The notes below the pieces were generated by a model, which saw nothing but the letters and a program-made list of their open reading frames with translations, was not told where the DNA came from and did not search any database. Positions 25,472-37,552 of a DNA stretch of 64,000 nucleotides are shown in pieces (the stretch's first letter is position 1; every line of letters begins with the position of its first letter). The DNA is taken from NCBI GenBank assembly GCA_011009095.1, contig VTPC01089974.1, forward strand, positions 219,056-283,055, written 5' to 3'. The translations under genes were made by a program, and so were the position numbers. Origin of the DNA: Ignelater luminosus. Its lineage: Eukaryota > Arthropoda > Insecta > Coleoptera > Elateridae.

Positions 25472-26000
25472 TTAAAACTTCCCTTTTGACTGCCGACACG
25501 CTGTCATGTGTTGTCCCTGAGCAGATGCTACATAGATAATTCGATAGATATTTCCAGCTTTCAAGACATAAGATCCGATATTTGAAGCTAATCTTGGCAA
25601 ATCCACTACCGTACTGTTTTGATAGTGACTTATGCTCACACTTTTTAAGCGTCCTGACCGAGTCTAACGATAAAAGTCCTTAATAAAGTTTAATTGCCGG
25701 ACAAATGACCAATTTTGAAATTTTTATTGGCTTTAAAAATTCACAGATTTTAGAAAGGAATTTTGCGTACTTTCATAGCCACACGGTTTTCCTTAACAAG
25801 GCAGTTCATGTTGACACAAACACTTGGAAGGACATTAGTCTAAAAATAACAGTTTTTTAAACCCGCCTTTTGCCTCAGTGTCTCCAGCTACATGTTGCTT
25901 GAAACTTGTAAAAGAACCTATGGTAGGACAGTATTGTGTGTACCTGTCTCCCTTTCATCAGTAACTAATATTTTTAATAACTGTTTTGATTTAATGCTGC
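25472..26000 (-). pseudogene. Unidentified minus-strand coding relics, disrupted
   Basis: The best piece (25663-25472) is an open run of about 63 codons, reading SHYQNSTVVDLPRLASNIGS, then YVLKAGNIYRIIYVASAQGQ and HMTACRQSKGKF before TAA. Further upstream on the same strand are GSFTSFKQHVAGDTEAKGGF (about 25905-25845) and MNCLVKENRVAMKVRKIPF (about 25813-25757), in different frames with stops between. Together they look like a decayed gene or transposon rather than noise. I cannot name the family. No terminal repeats were found around them. Confidence 0.3.
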
Positions 26001-28443
26001 AACCGCCAGTTCAAAATCTGCATAGCCTACGGAGTTTAAAATTATTTCTTTGATAAATAAAATAAGTAAGCATAAGAAGGTTATGTATGACATGACTTTC
26101 GCCTTCCGTAGGTTACTCAGATTGGATTTCCTGTTAATCACTTGCTGTTATTCCATAAAGTGGAATTCTTAGGTTCATTTCCAGGTTTCAATGGTATAAA
26201 AGACAGTAAGAAGGGATTCTGGTGCACGACGAATGAACCTCTTATAATGACCTAAGTAGTGTGAGATTCTCATCCTTCTTGATGTCAACCAGTGACAGCT
26301 TCCAATGTAACTGAACTGTTGTTGTTCTATTTAACAATATCAGACTTAACCTTGCTTTAACCGTCCTCTAAATTTTAAGTCTTTAGAAAATAAAAGAATA
26401 CCTACGGAATAAATTCCATATTTGGATTGTTAAACAGAAACCTTTAAAGATATCTTTCAGCAGTTTTACGCTACATTACAAGACTTTGATTTTTACTTCA
26501 ATTTTATTTTATCACTTGTTTTATTCATGGTTGAGAGTAATCCACGGATGTTGTTCATTTATTTTATTGTTGAGCTTTTGTTTTAGTTATCCAATACTTT
26601 GACCTTTTCTCATGCACTTTTGGAAATATGCCACCATGATGTTCTCATGGAAAACTTATAAATCACTGTAGTTTCAAAAGTAGAGTTCTCTCAAAACAGA
26701 CGTCAGGTATTAATATGGACGATCAAATTCAGTTGTGTGAATAGGTTAGAGCAGGATTTAGATGAAATATGGTATCATTTAAAGGCATCGAATTTTTGCC
26801 AAAGCAATTATGCAAATTAATTATTTGTTTTTCTTCATTTATTTAATTTCCAAATGGTATTATTATTAATATGCTAGATAAAAAGATCAGCTGATCTCAT
26901 GCTACTCAAATATCATTGAACTAACTCATAGAAAACGTCAAATTTGATCTAAAACCAAGATAGCTTTATATACTCACACATTTGTATGACCTTCTAAATC
27001 ATTTTGATAATGTATAGTGTGGAAACGTAAATCTTTCAAAATTAATTAATTTTTGTAATTTGTTAATAAATTATGTTAATTACATAAATAATTTATCAAG
27101 AGTTTATTATACATTTTAGCACACAGAACTACCAATAATACTGGCCCGACCTACCTATAATATAAAGAAATAATAATAAATCCAGAAGCGTTGCCCATTT
27201 AATAAAAGCAAAAACATGATTAACAATTAAAACAAGTACCTTTAAAATTAACATAATTGCTCTTTTTTCCTGGTTGTTTTTATTTATAGAGTTAATCGAT
27301 AGCACACACATTAACTTTACTATATTTAAATTAAATATAAATAAAATTAAAGATTCAGTAACCTTTTTATAAAATTTATATGACAACATACATAACTACC
27401 ATAAATATGGCAAATAATTTTGTTGTGTTTTACTATTAATATTTAAAATTACACTTATATTTTATCTTGAATTCTATTTTAAAGAAAACTTGTTGATTTT
27501 AAATGTTGTTTAATATCGTTTTTAGAAGTGCTTAGAACATTATATACATAAATACGCTATTCCGCGTTATAAAACTATCTAAATATAAATATCACAGAAT
27601 TGATTAAAAACTTTTAATAGATCCTTTACCCCGAAAGGTCTGTTTCCTTTTTGCTAAAAAGCCTTAAGAGGCCCCGAAATTATATTACTTCATGTTTTTA
27701 ACTTTTTTTAAGCTTGTAAAATTTAAGTTCATAACAGAAAAACGGCTCTTGGTTTCTTTGTTTAAATATTTGAAATAAATTAACTTCACAGCGGTCTTTC
27801 TTAGAAAAAGTGAGGAATGTATATAAGAGTATGATAGGCAAGTAAAATAAATTCAGATTAAATTTTACATTATTTGAGGTCTTCATTTACCGAAGACAAC
27901 ATTTTTATGTGTACAACCGAAAATTCCCGACTTGCTATTAAAAGACGTAATTGAAATTTGTTTTTAGATTTTATTTAAATTCAAATGAATATGTAAAACT
28001 ATCGAGTACGTTAGTTGACAAATTAAGCGGAACTGAAATATAAGTTCTGTTGGGATATGCAGGACGTGCTTTGGTTAAGGTACAACAATGTAAGTCGAAC
28101 TTAACCTCCGAGTAGTTCTTAGGATTTGCTGGAAAAACTGGGCGTAATTATCATTGCAAGTATTGGTTTTCTATAATATCGAAAATCAGGGTTATTTCTG
28201 TTAAAACTCATATTATCGTATTTTTGCTCCCTAACAAAGGAAGAAGAAAAGCAGAAGATTTTAGAAGAGTCTGTAGGGAAGGGATATATCTTTTGGTGGT
28301 GCTGACGTCTATGAATCATAATAAATATTTTGTTAAAAATAAACGAAGAAATAGACAGTAACAGATTTTAACTTCCTGTACTATTAAAATATTTGAGTTT
28401 TATACAATCTTAAGGATTCTTTCAATTATTTTATTTGTTGCAG
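26001..28443. other. AT-rich, probably intronic
   Basis: No exon with good splice sites was found. If the microexon at 28444 has an upstream partner in the window, this stretch would be part of the intron before it. The frames at 27129-27389, 27698-27886 and 28119-28319 show no coding signature. Confidence 0.4.
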
Positions 28444-28476
28444 ACCCAGAAGTATAAGGGGAAAAAGGAGATACTG
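28444..28476 (+). CDS. 33-nt microexon joined in phase to the 29101 exon
   Basis: A tract TTATTTGTTGCAG precedes 33 bases that end at a consensus donor CTG|GTAAGT. Read with one leading base it gives PRSIRGKRRY plus two bases of the next codon. Those two bases (TG) join the first base of the exon at 29101 (G) to make TGG, and the frame continues open to a stop there. Both flanking introns are phase 2, so the exon can be skipped without changing frame, as is typical of regulated microexons. The encoded peptide is very basic. It was chosen because splice sites, phase and downstream frame all agree. The protein is unidentified. Confidence 0.6.
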
Positions 28477-29100
28477 GTAAGTGAAAATAGATATATAAAT
28501 TATTTCTGTTACTATACCTTCATACATCCTTGTTATTTAATTGTCCTTATTTGTGCAATTAAATGTATGATAGACATATGAATGGATTTTAATATGCCTT
28601 CAGACATTATTTAACAGAAGTTATTAAAAAGCCACCTGCTGATGAAATGTACTTATAAGATTGTTAATAATAAAACTTGAAATCTTAATAAGATGATGAC
28701 ATATACGTATAACACCATTGCATTTTACGATAGATTTTTAGAACTACTGAAATTTTAATAAGATAATGATGAAGGCAATCTCACTACAATCATTAAAGTG
28801 TTATTCTAATACTCTAATTATTTTATTGTGTAGGTTAGTAAGTAATTAATGAATACCAATAGAAAAAAATATAATCTCGAATTCTTTTTGTCATTACGAT
28901 TTTATGCAAGTGCATAATTTATAAGTACATTTCATAATAACAATAATTAGTAAGTCCGCCCTAAAAGCATATACATACATATGTAAATGTTATGAACTTT
29001 TAATTATTCTTACAGATCCATTTATATAGGTACACTATATGATTTATTAATAAGTGATGTATATGCAATTAGATTTATAATTGTTGTTTGTTTTATACAG
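28477..29100 (+). other. Intron between microexon and terminal exon
   Basis: This 624-bp phase-2 intron starts GTAAGT and ends TTTTATACAG. It is AT-rich, with no element inside. Confidence 0.55.
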
Positions 29101-29227
29101 GAGTAATAGTGAAGAAAAGAAGACATCGGTGCAGCGAGGAGTGGTAACTCCACCACCGTTGGCGTGTATTAGCTGGCCAACGGTTGAGGAGTTCCTCGGC
29201 CTCGCAGCGTGGCAACAGATTGAATAA
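29101..29227 (+). CDS. Terminal coding exon, unidentified conserved-looking tail
   Basis: After TTGTTTGTTTTATACAG comes a GC-rich exon with one open frame: SNSEEKKTSVQRGVVTPPP, then LACISWPTVEEFLGLAAWQQ, IE and TAA at 29225-29227. The other two frames stop at once. Codon choice (CTC, GGC, GCG, CCG) contrasts with the surrounding AT-rich DNA. Joined to the preceding 33-nt exon the tail is PRSIRGKRRY-W-SNSEEKK..., a basic then acidic linker, a PPP turn and a hydrophobic amphipathic C-terminus that could be a protein-binding motif. I do not recognise the family. AATAAA occurs at 29501-29506, giving a plausible 3' UTR of about 290 bases. Confidence 0.65.
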
Positions 29228-30390
29228 TTTACCGGGAACTGTTTATTTTCTTATTTTGATTTCAATCGTGTTTTGTGCATTTTATGAATTAATAACGGCC
29301 AAGCAGATATCATTAAATTGCAATTAGAACGGACTAACGCTTAATTTATTCTAAACTTGTAAACAAACTAGGACAATACAGAATATATTGAGAGACCAAA
29401 GTTACTACTTTTACAAAAACGAAAAAAGACAAGAAATCTAGAAATAGTTTTAAATGGTACCATGCTCAATATATAGACTTATAGAAATCAAATGATTAGA
29501 CAATAAATATATAAAACTAATTGAATTTTATTAACTCCCAATGTCAATTTTCAATTATGTAATTTCCATCTTGTTCGCACAATAATCTTTCAGTACTAAG
29601 TTAATAGCAGTTACTTATTATAACTAACTTTTAACATTCAGCATGTCTATTTGTTTCTAGTCTCCTTTGAATGTTTTGAAATAGGCAACACGTCTCACAA
29701 TCCTCAGTCAACTCGATGTAATTATACATTGTTTTGCTAAATGGAAATTATAGTAGTTCCTGACATAGTAATCACATTCACAAACGCTAACTTCTAAATC
29801 AACAGCAGATGGTTGTTTTCATAGCAAAAACAAAATTTTTAGCAGAAAAGATATTTGAGAAAAGCAAACTGTGTTGTTATTCGAAACATTTAGAGGATAA
29901 CGAGATAAAGTGGGCACACACTATACGTAGATTTTGGGCTTTGCTTTCTCTCGTATTTTTATTTAATTCCTTGACAGAATTGGAAACCGATTATTCGTGG
30001 AAACGATTTACGAGTACATTGATCCTGATGCACAACAATCGCTTAGTCACTCCCAACATTTTATAATGTAGATATGTAATAATTATTTTTAGTTATGGAA
30101 CTTATTTAATAAAGGATAATACAAAGAGTGGGACATTAAGTATTAAATGAAGGAATATTATGTATGTATTTGAGTTCTAGTTAGCATACGGCGTTATCAT
30201 TGTTATTTCTTGTTAATCATAAGTTAGTATATCAGTTACAACTAGAAAATTCATATTATAACGATCAAGTTACTTTACTGGCATTGTCAAAAACATGTTG
30301 TTTCATAATCATAAACTCTAGACTGTAAAATGTGACTAGAAAGGATAATCACATTACCTTACAAACAATTGTTCAAAATAATAGTTTTTA
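29228..30390 (+). other. 3' UTR and AT-rich DNA
   Basis: The first ~290 bases up to AATAAA near 29501 are probably 3' UTR. The 85-codon frame at 29809-30066 is ATG-started but has no recognisable domain or GC-rich codon bias, so I do not call it a gene. Confidence 0.4.
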
Positions 30391-30751
30391 CTATACAGCG
30401 TGTGTAAAAGATTGCTTGATAAATGGAAAACTTTGTTAACATTTATGTTTCGACAAAAAGTCACGCTTTCAAAAAAGTTTGGTTTCTATCCAAATGACAA
30501 ACGTACCCTCAGAATCGGTTTATCGTATACAGTGTGTGCAAAAACTAACCAAAATCATTTCCTTAAATGCAGGATGTTGGGGAATGCTACCGAAGGGAAC
30601 CCATAGTCGATTTGTCTTGGCCTTCAAAATTGTGTGAAGACACTTCAATTTTTGTCTGCATCCTCGTTATTTATCAAAATATCAAAGACGATTATTAAGA
30701 AAAGTTGTACAAAAACACCTTTTGTATGTTTTAAAACTACTTCTAATTATA

Positions 30752-30844
30752 CAGGGTGTACTCTGTAAGTAAGATAAATCGAATTTCAAGTATCTCTTTT
30801 TCTTTCCTCCGACGTTAAGTATCTCATTTGTAAAGTACACCTTG
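30752..30844. mobile_element. Miniature 93-bp element flanked by TA
   Basis: The ends CAGGGTGTACT and (reversed) CAAGGTGTACTTTACAAAT form imperfect inverted repeats, each flanked by TA (30750-30751 and 30845-30846). This fits a very short mariner/Tc1-type non-autonomous element. The interior is non-coding. Confidence 0.4.
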
Positions 30845-30994
30845 TATAACTGTAAGTTCGGAACATCCAGGAGGCATTACCTCACAACCTTTTTTGGTAT
30901 CTCGATACACAACAACGATGCACCCGAAAGTTAAAACATCTGACCGTAAGTCATCAAGAATTCACCCTATCATTTTATTGGTAACTTTTCCTAA

Positions 30995-31412
30995 CAGATC
31001 ATGATTTAAATCAAGTGATTTTTTTTAAATTTTAATCAATAATTTAAATCATTAATATCGTAAGAAAGAACGTTAAAGTAGCAATTTATCTGGCTATATT
31101 TATTACGGTTATTATGTATGATTAATATTTTTATATCATTTGCATTTTTGGTGTGACAGGCTAATATAATACCCTTTATTCAGCAAAATTTAAAAACGGT
31201 AATTTAAAAAATAACTGACCGACTACCTGAAGATTTTATGCCATTCCTATTACCGAACGACTATAGTGGTGGTTATTTTTTATCATTACAACTGTACTGC
31301 TATTTGAATTAACTTAATGTAAACATAAAATTGATAAGAATCAAATAAATCATGAGTTTTTTGAAAACATTGATTTTTGATTTTTTTAAGAAATCATGGT
31401 TTTCCAACCCTG
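30995..31412. mobile_element. Possible non-autonomous hAT element
   Basis: The right end reads, on the minus strand, CAGGGTTGGAAAACCATGAT, a typical hAT terminus. The left end is degenerate (CAG then ATCATGATTTAAATCA). Flanking octamers TTTCCTAA and TTTTTTAC agree at only some positions, so the target duplication is uncertain. The interior contains repeated ATTTAAATCA words. Confidence 0.3.
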
Positions 31413-31558
31413 GTTTTTTACACACCCTGTATACGATGAAGCAATTCTGAAGGTGCCGTCTGTTATATAGGAGGAAACAAAACTTTCTGTCGAAAAATTA
31501 ATATTGGCAATGTCTTCCATTTGTTAAGCAATTTCTTACACACGCCGCCGTAGACTAC

Positions 31559-34500
31559 TCGGATATTATATTATTCTATTAGTATAACTATTTTCCACAG
31601 AAAATTTAAACCAATAAAAAGGTTTAGATTTTTGAATCCTATAATTAAAATATTACTTATGATAATTTATGTTATTTACAATATTTCATTACTCACATGA
31701 CCAATCACAAATGTAGAATTACGTAGATCAGCCAATCAGAGCTGCTAGGTTTTGTTACAGCTATTAGAACCGTCATCAGGAGTAAAAATCAATAAGATCC
31801 CGTTGTCAAGAAGAATTCTGCAATAAGAAACGATAAGGACCTATGGTAAAGCAGCTAACCGGCAAAACTGTACTAATACTAAGTAGGTACAGTTTTCAGT
31901 TTATTCATAAATTATCTCATCAAATACAACTCATATTTTTCATGGATAATTGGTTTCTAATTAAAAAAGAATAATTTAGGTATTTTGTGGACTTACGGAG
32001 TTTTTCTAATATATTTTGTATCTATTTCTATAACATTTAACACCCTGTATCTTCTCAACTAGTTGATTACCTTGGATATGCTTTATTGATTTCAAAACTA
32101 ATACAACATCCCTTAGACAAACTACTAAGTATAATATATGTATAACTAAATAGTACTTCTTGTGCAATGCCGCTGCAAACATCAAAACAAATTAATTTAC
32201 TTGAAAATATTTCGTCTGTAGTGTCAGCATATCAGTTCAATGAATGAATTTTCACATAATGTTGTTCTGCTCTACTTAGTTATTGGTAATGACCTAAAAG
32301 AGTTCTACTATTCCCTACCTGATTTTTCACTGCACAGGTGCAAAGCTAATTTGGGGTTCTGGTAAAGTTTCGAAAATTCTCCACAATCTAATTTTGGATG
32401 ATAGCTTCCAAAAACATCGATATTTTTTCATGATTAATATTATCTGACCAATCGCAGCAGGTTAAAGAACACAAACCATAATCTTAAACAGTCATCAACA
32501 ATGTCTAGGCCCTGATTAATTCCACATCAGAAATGACCACGGACCTTTCCATAATACTTTTTTGATCGAACAAATGTATATACTAATCAGCTGAGATCTG
32601 AGCAAGATCCTCATTTTTGTAGTAAGGGCCTATCGCCACAAAAGAACTTACTATTGTCATCAAAAGAGATTGGAACATCTAATTTTTGGATAGATAGATC
32701 AGATCGCATTACAAATATTATTTCTTAAATGAACTAAGTATGAGATCGATTACATAAGAATGTAAGTTTAAATCAATTCTCTAAAATAAGCAAATCTTCA
32801 GACTACTTGATAACGAAATTGCACCAGTTTCGTTTTTGGCCGTAAAAGTACATCTAAAACTTAAAACAACATGTAAGAATTTTTGCAACACAATAAAGTT
32901 TACATAAACAAGTATTGACTTCATCTATTAGATAATTTAAAAATTATCTAATATCTTGGAAAAATTAGTCACTGTCTAAAAATATGTCCTTCTTTATTTG
33001 ATCAATCTCATTTCAGTCATTACGGGATATTAAAAAAATAAACACCTAATTAATGTCATCCTTGATCATCTATACTAGTGTCTACTTTCTAAACAACTAT
33101 AATTATTATGTACAATGACCATGATCTTGTGAGACTTCGCTATTGAAATTGAAAGTGTTACATTACCTCGAAATAAAGAAACTTTCTGTTTTACGTTTTA
33201 TGGTATACTTTATAGAACTGAACTGGATGGTGTGACTCTAAATAATATGTTTACCCTTTGGATAATTGAATGTTTTCGCAGCCTAATATAATAATATTTG
33301 TTGTAATATTAACAATAACGAAAAGCTGTATTTTAACTTATATTGATTACAATGGCCTTCTAAAATTTATTTACTAAAACAAGGAAACTACACTTTTATT
33401 TAATATTTTTTAATTTTAATTAAGTCAATACGACAAAAATTACTACAACAAACGAAATACAAGGAAAATAAGGACATAACACTGAGTTGCTACAAAAAAG
33501 TATTCAATTATTGTGCAAAGCCTTATTATAACAGCTTTCTGATTTTAAGATTCTTAAGATCATTTATATGTGTATCATTTTTAAAACAATTGCCCTTGAA
33601 TTGTTTTTTTTTAACATTTGTGATTAGATTCAGCTGCATACTTTGTAAGAGCCATAATACAGGGTCTGAAATTTCAGTAGTGTTGTTGCGTTGTTTCAAG
33701 TCGGTAAGTGCTTTAAATCAAAAATCCAGTTCTTCTAGATAGGTTTGTTTTGCGTATACTTCTGCAGAAGGTTTTGGAAATGATCACAAAACTGTAGGAA
33801 TCCATCAAAATTTGTTGTTGATGGCAATTTAGTAATCATGGTTCAATGGACTTTTTGTTGGGATAGAGTGGTTGTTCAAAACCTTCACAACACACAGTGT
33901 TATTAAAATAGTAATTGCTTATTTCAGACAACTACAGAAACAGTACATACATTCAGAATCACTCGTTTCTCTGGCACACCCTACCTTACAATTATAGAAT
34001 GAACATATTTTATGCAAATAAATTAATGGAATTGAGTATCCATATGACAATTACTTAAATAGATAGAATAGTTGCGCATTTTCAATTTTCTAACTTGCAT
34101 CAAACTATGTCAGGTTACGCATTGTTAGCAACATATGAGCTATATGTGAGAGGGTTCACGACTATGCAAAGATCGTTAGATTTAACATCTTTTACCTAGA
34201 ACAAGATTTGAAGCTGTGACTGGTTAACTAAACCAACATATACTTTGTAATAAGTGCATAACTATTCTAAGCCCATTTGTAAAAAGTATAGAATTTACAA
34301 GTGATGCATAAATTGCTTACTGGATTGTGTACAGCTTGCATAACATTTGAAACGGGAGTAAAAGTTCTCGTAACTTTTTTAATGTTTAGTGATTTCTGAT
34401 ATTGTTTTCTTTTTTTTTGGGCGTCTTTATAGTGGGTTAGTAAAGTCAGCCAGATAACTTTTATATAGAAAACCCAGTCATGTTTGTCTAAAGTGCTTAG

Positions 34501-34575
34501 CTCCTGCAAAGATCAACGTTAACAATGAAGAAGTAAAAATTGAGAACTGCTGGTTTTTATCGTTTATCTAAAAAA
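31559..34575. other. AT-rich non-coding stretch
   Basis: The only recurring signal is ACACCCTGTA at 32040, an isolated copy of the CAGGGTGT element end. The minus-strand frame at 34267-34509 shows no domain. I see no exon. Confidence 0.4.
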
Positions 34576-34620
34576 AAGTTTTTACCATTAGTGTTGCCAT
34601 TAGTACTACCATTAGTATTA
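34576..34620 (+). repeat. ACCATTAGT-type simple repeat, left half
   Basis: Imperfect repeats of CCATTAGT(A/G) end at the mariner insertion site. The same kind of repeat resumes at 35871, so the element split a microsatellite. Confidence 0.6.
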
Positions 34621-35870
34621 TGAGGCTGGATTGAAAAGTTTCCGGAATGAAAGTGAAGACAAATGAAGTTCAACATAAGATATATTTTATTTTTCTTTAT
34701 GATCACCCTGTAATTCAACACACTTGGACCAACGCATCTCTAACTTTTCAATCCCTTCACGAAAATGGTTTTCTTCGAGGCCTGGAAAATATGCATTTGA
34801 AGCGTCGACGATATTTTCATTGGACCTGAATTTCTTTCCAGATAAAGTTTTTTTGTTTGTTAGGGGAACAGATGAAAATCCGACGGGGCTAAATTGGGTG
34901 AGAAGAGGGGATGGCAAACGATTTTGAACTTCAACTCGGCTTTCTTTGTTGAGGATTGCACTTGCATGGACTGGTGCACTGTCTTCATGAAACAAGATTT
35001 TGTTCTATGACATTCCGGGGCGTTTTTCAAGAATTGCTGCATTTAGTTGTTCTAAAAGTGTTGAGTAATATTGGCCTGTTATAGTTTTTCCTTTCTCCAG
35101 AGGTGTCAATAAGCAAAATGGCCTTAGCATTCCAAAAAACAGAAGTCATTACTTTCCCAGCCGACTGAACTGTTTTTGCCGTCTCCCTGGCCAACCCATT
35201 ATTTTGACTGTTGTTTGGTTTCTGGGATGTATTGGTAATTCAAGTTTAGTCCATAATCACAAACTTAATGAAATCAGCTGGATCTTTTCTAAACAACTGC
35301 AAACTTTCAGCCGAAGTTCGAGCACAAATGCGTTTTTGTTCTGGATTGAGCAGACGCGGCACCCACTTTACTGAAAGCGTTTTTAATCTCGGTACAATAT
35401 ATTGATAACCCTTTTATATGGAATGCCCACAGCCTTATATATTTCATGCAGTTTTATTTGACGATTGTCTAACATCATATCATGGATCATGTCAATGATT
35501 TCTGGAGTTGTCGGTTTCGGGCACCCTGAACGAGGTCCATCAATTGTGTGGGTACGTCCACGTTTGAATTCAGACATCCAAAATTACTGCGGGAAACGAT
35601 GGTGAAGAGTCGCCAAGAACAGAATTCAATCTGGCTGTTTTGCCCTTCAAATAAAAAAATTTAAGACAACTCTAATTTTATTTTTCTCCATAATTAAAGA
35701 ATTATGAAATACAAGTGCATCAACGGTTATCAAAAGTGTACTAAATGACAGACCAATTGGATTTTTTTTTCTACGAACAATTTAAATACCAGCCTACTTG
35801 ATGATGCAAAATAAATTGAATTAGGGGCGCTATTTATGGGCGATTCCAAAAACTTTTCAATCCAGTCCCG
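34621..35870 (-). mobile_element. Mariner-like element, mauritiana-like, heavily mutated
   Basis: The 1250-bp element has imperfect ~27-bp terminal inverted repeats sharing CTGGATTGAAAAGTTT, and TA on both sides (34619-34620 and 35871-35872). It lies inside a trinucleotide-like microsatellite. Size and termini match ordinary mariners. The transposase on the minus strand is broken in several places, so the copy is old relative to the others here. Confidence 0.85.
34687..35680 (-). pseudogene. Mariner transposase pseudogene (DD34D type)
   Basis: The pieces occur in the expected order on the minus strand. At 35680-35577 comes FYLKGKTARL...GDSSPSF, with a small deletion. At 35577-35383 come EFKRGRTHTIDGPRSG and a second helix-turn-helix region (IKLHEIYKAVGI). 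The middle is frameshifted, with a stop in the first catalytic region. Then FHEDSAPVHASA carries the second Asp, SPNLAPSDFHLF the third Asp in another frame, and GKKFRSNENIV...RWSKCVEL the C-terminus at about 34700. At least three frame changes and several stops make it non-functional. The last ~100 residues in one frame are the cleanest part. Confidence 0.8.
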
Positions 35871-35985
35871 TATTAGTATTGCTATTACCATTACTAATTA
35901 TCATTACTCTTACTATTACTGTTACTATTATTATTATTATTTCTATTATTATTACTGTTATTATTACTATTATTGTTATTCCATA
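35871..35985 (+). repeat. (TTA)n-type imperfect microsatellite
   Basis: The stretch is built from ATTACTATT, GTTATT and ATTATT units. It continues the simple repeat found left of the mariner insertion. Confidence 0.8.
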
Positions 35986-36115
35986 GAAGTACAGTTGTCC
36001 ATAAAAGTGTAAAATTTCTTACGTTTTGTTTAATGATAATCAAGATTATATTTATAGTGCCTAGATTAGTTAGGTTTATCAGTTTTCAAGTTTAAGCTGT
36101 CTATTCTTGATTTGT

Positions 36116-36414
36116 CAGGATAGGGGAAAATAACGCATTATCTCACTACCACCTTCTTTCTGAGTATGTATAGAATACCATACTGAAAGTTTGATTGCAG
36201 AGTAATTGATAAAGTGTTTTTGAATCTAATAAATGTAAATTATGCAAGTACTTATTTCCACTACAAATGGAAAAATCTAACTGTAATTGGCAAAACTTGA
36301 AGTCCAACAACTTTGAACTTAAGCTGAAAAATTAAATTAGTTTTCGAATTTGTTATTGGTAGATAGAAGCCTACAATGTACCGTAGAGATAATGCGGCAT
36401 TTTTTCGCACCCTG
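36116..36414. mobile_element. Possible 299-bp MITE
   Basis: The left end CAGGATAGGGGAAAATAACG and the inverted right end CAGGGTGCGAAAAAATGCCG both continue CATTATCTC, matching at 22 of 29 positions. The right end is followed by TA; the left is preceded by GT, so the duplication is not perfect. The interior is non-coding. Confidence 0.45.
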
Positions 36415-37368
36415 TATATAACACATTTCTGGCAAGATTTTTGTTTTTGCTTGATAGGTACTTACCTTTTTAATGTTTTTAAAGAAGTGGGTATCTGACA
36501 ACTCTTCTTTGTACCCGGGAATGTTTTACAAAGCAACTAAAAATAAGGCAAACCAAACCGAATCCTATTTTAAAAATAAAAGCGCCTTTTATTTACTTTA
36601 GATATGTATGTTATGAAACTTTATAAAAAATTAACTTTTTAAATAAAAATTACAATACAATATTTTATAATGCTGTATTATTATGAGATCAAACTCATAC
36701 TTCTAAGACCTAATACACAATCGAATTCCTGAGTGGTATTTATGACGATTGATTTAAAATGTTATCTTGAAGTAGTTTTCTGTGAGCTTAACGGTCCACA
36801 AACTTGTACACGAAAAATAGGGAATCTTATTAGTTTAAAAGTGGTTTTAGTTACAGCGAGGATAGTTACGAGTACTTGGTAAGAACGTAACGCTCGCTTT
36901 ATAGACTATATGAAAGAGCTATAGCTTGGCAAAAAAAAATGCTTTTTGTTTTAACGAACCAACATAAACAAGTTGTGCAATACCATCTCCAGAATGTTTG
37001 TATATTTCCTCGTATTGTATAAAATTGCCATCTTTGAATATTTTTTTAGATTGCATAAGAATAAGAAGATTCCAACAATAGTAAGTAACGTACTTCCTTA
37101 GATCACCTGTTTTGTTTAGATATTTTTTTAATACTTTCTGGATCTGTAGTAAACCATGTTTAAATAAAAGTGCAGTTTTTTCATGTTTCCGGGAAACATT
37201 TTAGGATAATACTTGAGATTAAACGCTGTATTTTCTAAATATTTTCCGTTTGAACCGTATCTTCCACATAGAGATTAAGTGTAAATGAATGAACTCCGTA
37301 CATGTTCAATAACGATAGGAATTATTTATTCTATTTAGATTGTCAGGTACAACTTCTGGTGCTTATTG
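36415..37368. other. AT-rich non-coding stretch
   Basis: I see no feature in this stretch. Confidence 0.4.
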
Positions 37369-37393
37369 TTATTATTATTATTATTATTATTAC
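37366..37393 (+). repeat. (ATT)n microsatellite
   Basis: About eight near-perfect ATT units follow a TTATTGTT lead-in. Confidence 0.8.
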
Positions 37394-37552
37394 CTATTTT
37401 GCCAAATCTCTTTAACTTTATCTGCCCTAAATTGAGTTATCATTCGATAACCAGCATTAAAACAATTAAAAAGTAATTGATTTATTAGTTTACACACTTC
37501 AGATAAAGACTCTTTTGGTATTTTACGCAGAAAAATTATAACAGCTTTGTCA

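Larger units (their letters stand above)
30391..31558. repeat. Long inverted repeat with nested small elements
   Basis: The left arm (30391-30552) and right arm (31418-31558, inverted) share CGTGTGTAA, GATTGCTT, AATGGAA, TTTCGACA, CTTCAGAAT and TCGTATACAG in order. Each arm starts and ends with a TATACAGNGTGTG-like word about 134 bases apart, suggesting the arm is one unit of a repeat. Between the arms sit the 93-bp element at 30752 and the hAT-like element at 30995. The arms have diverged considerably. No transposase is present, and I do not know the family. Confidence 0.5.
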
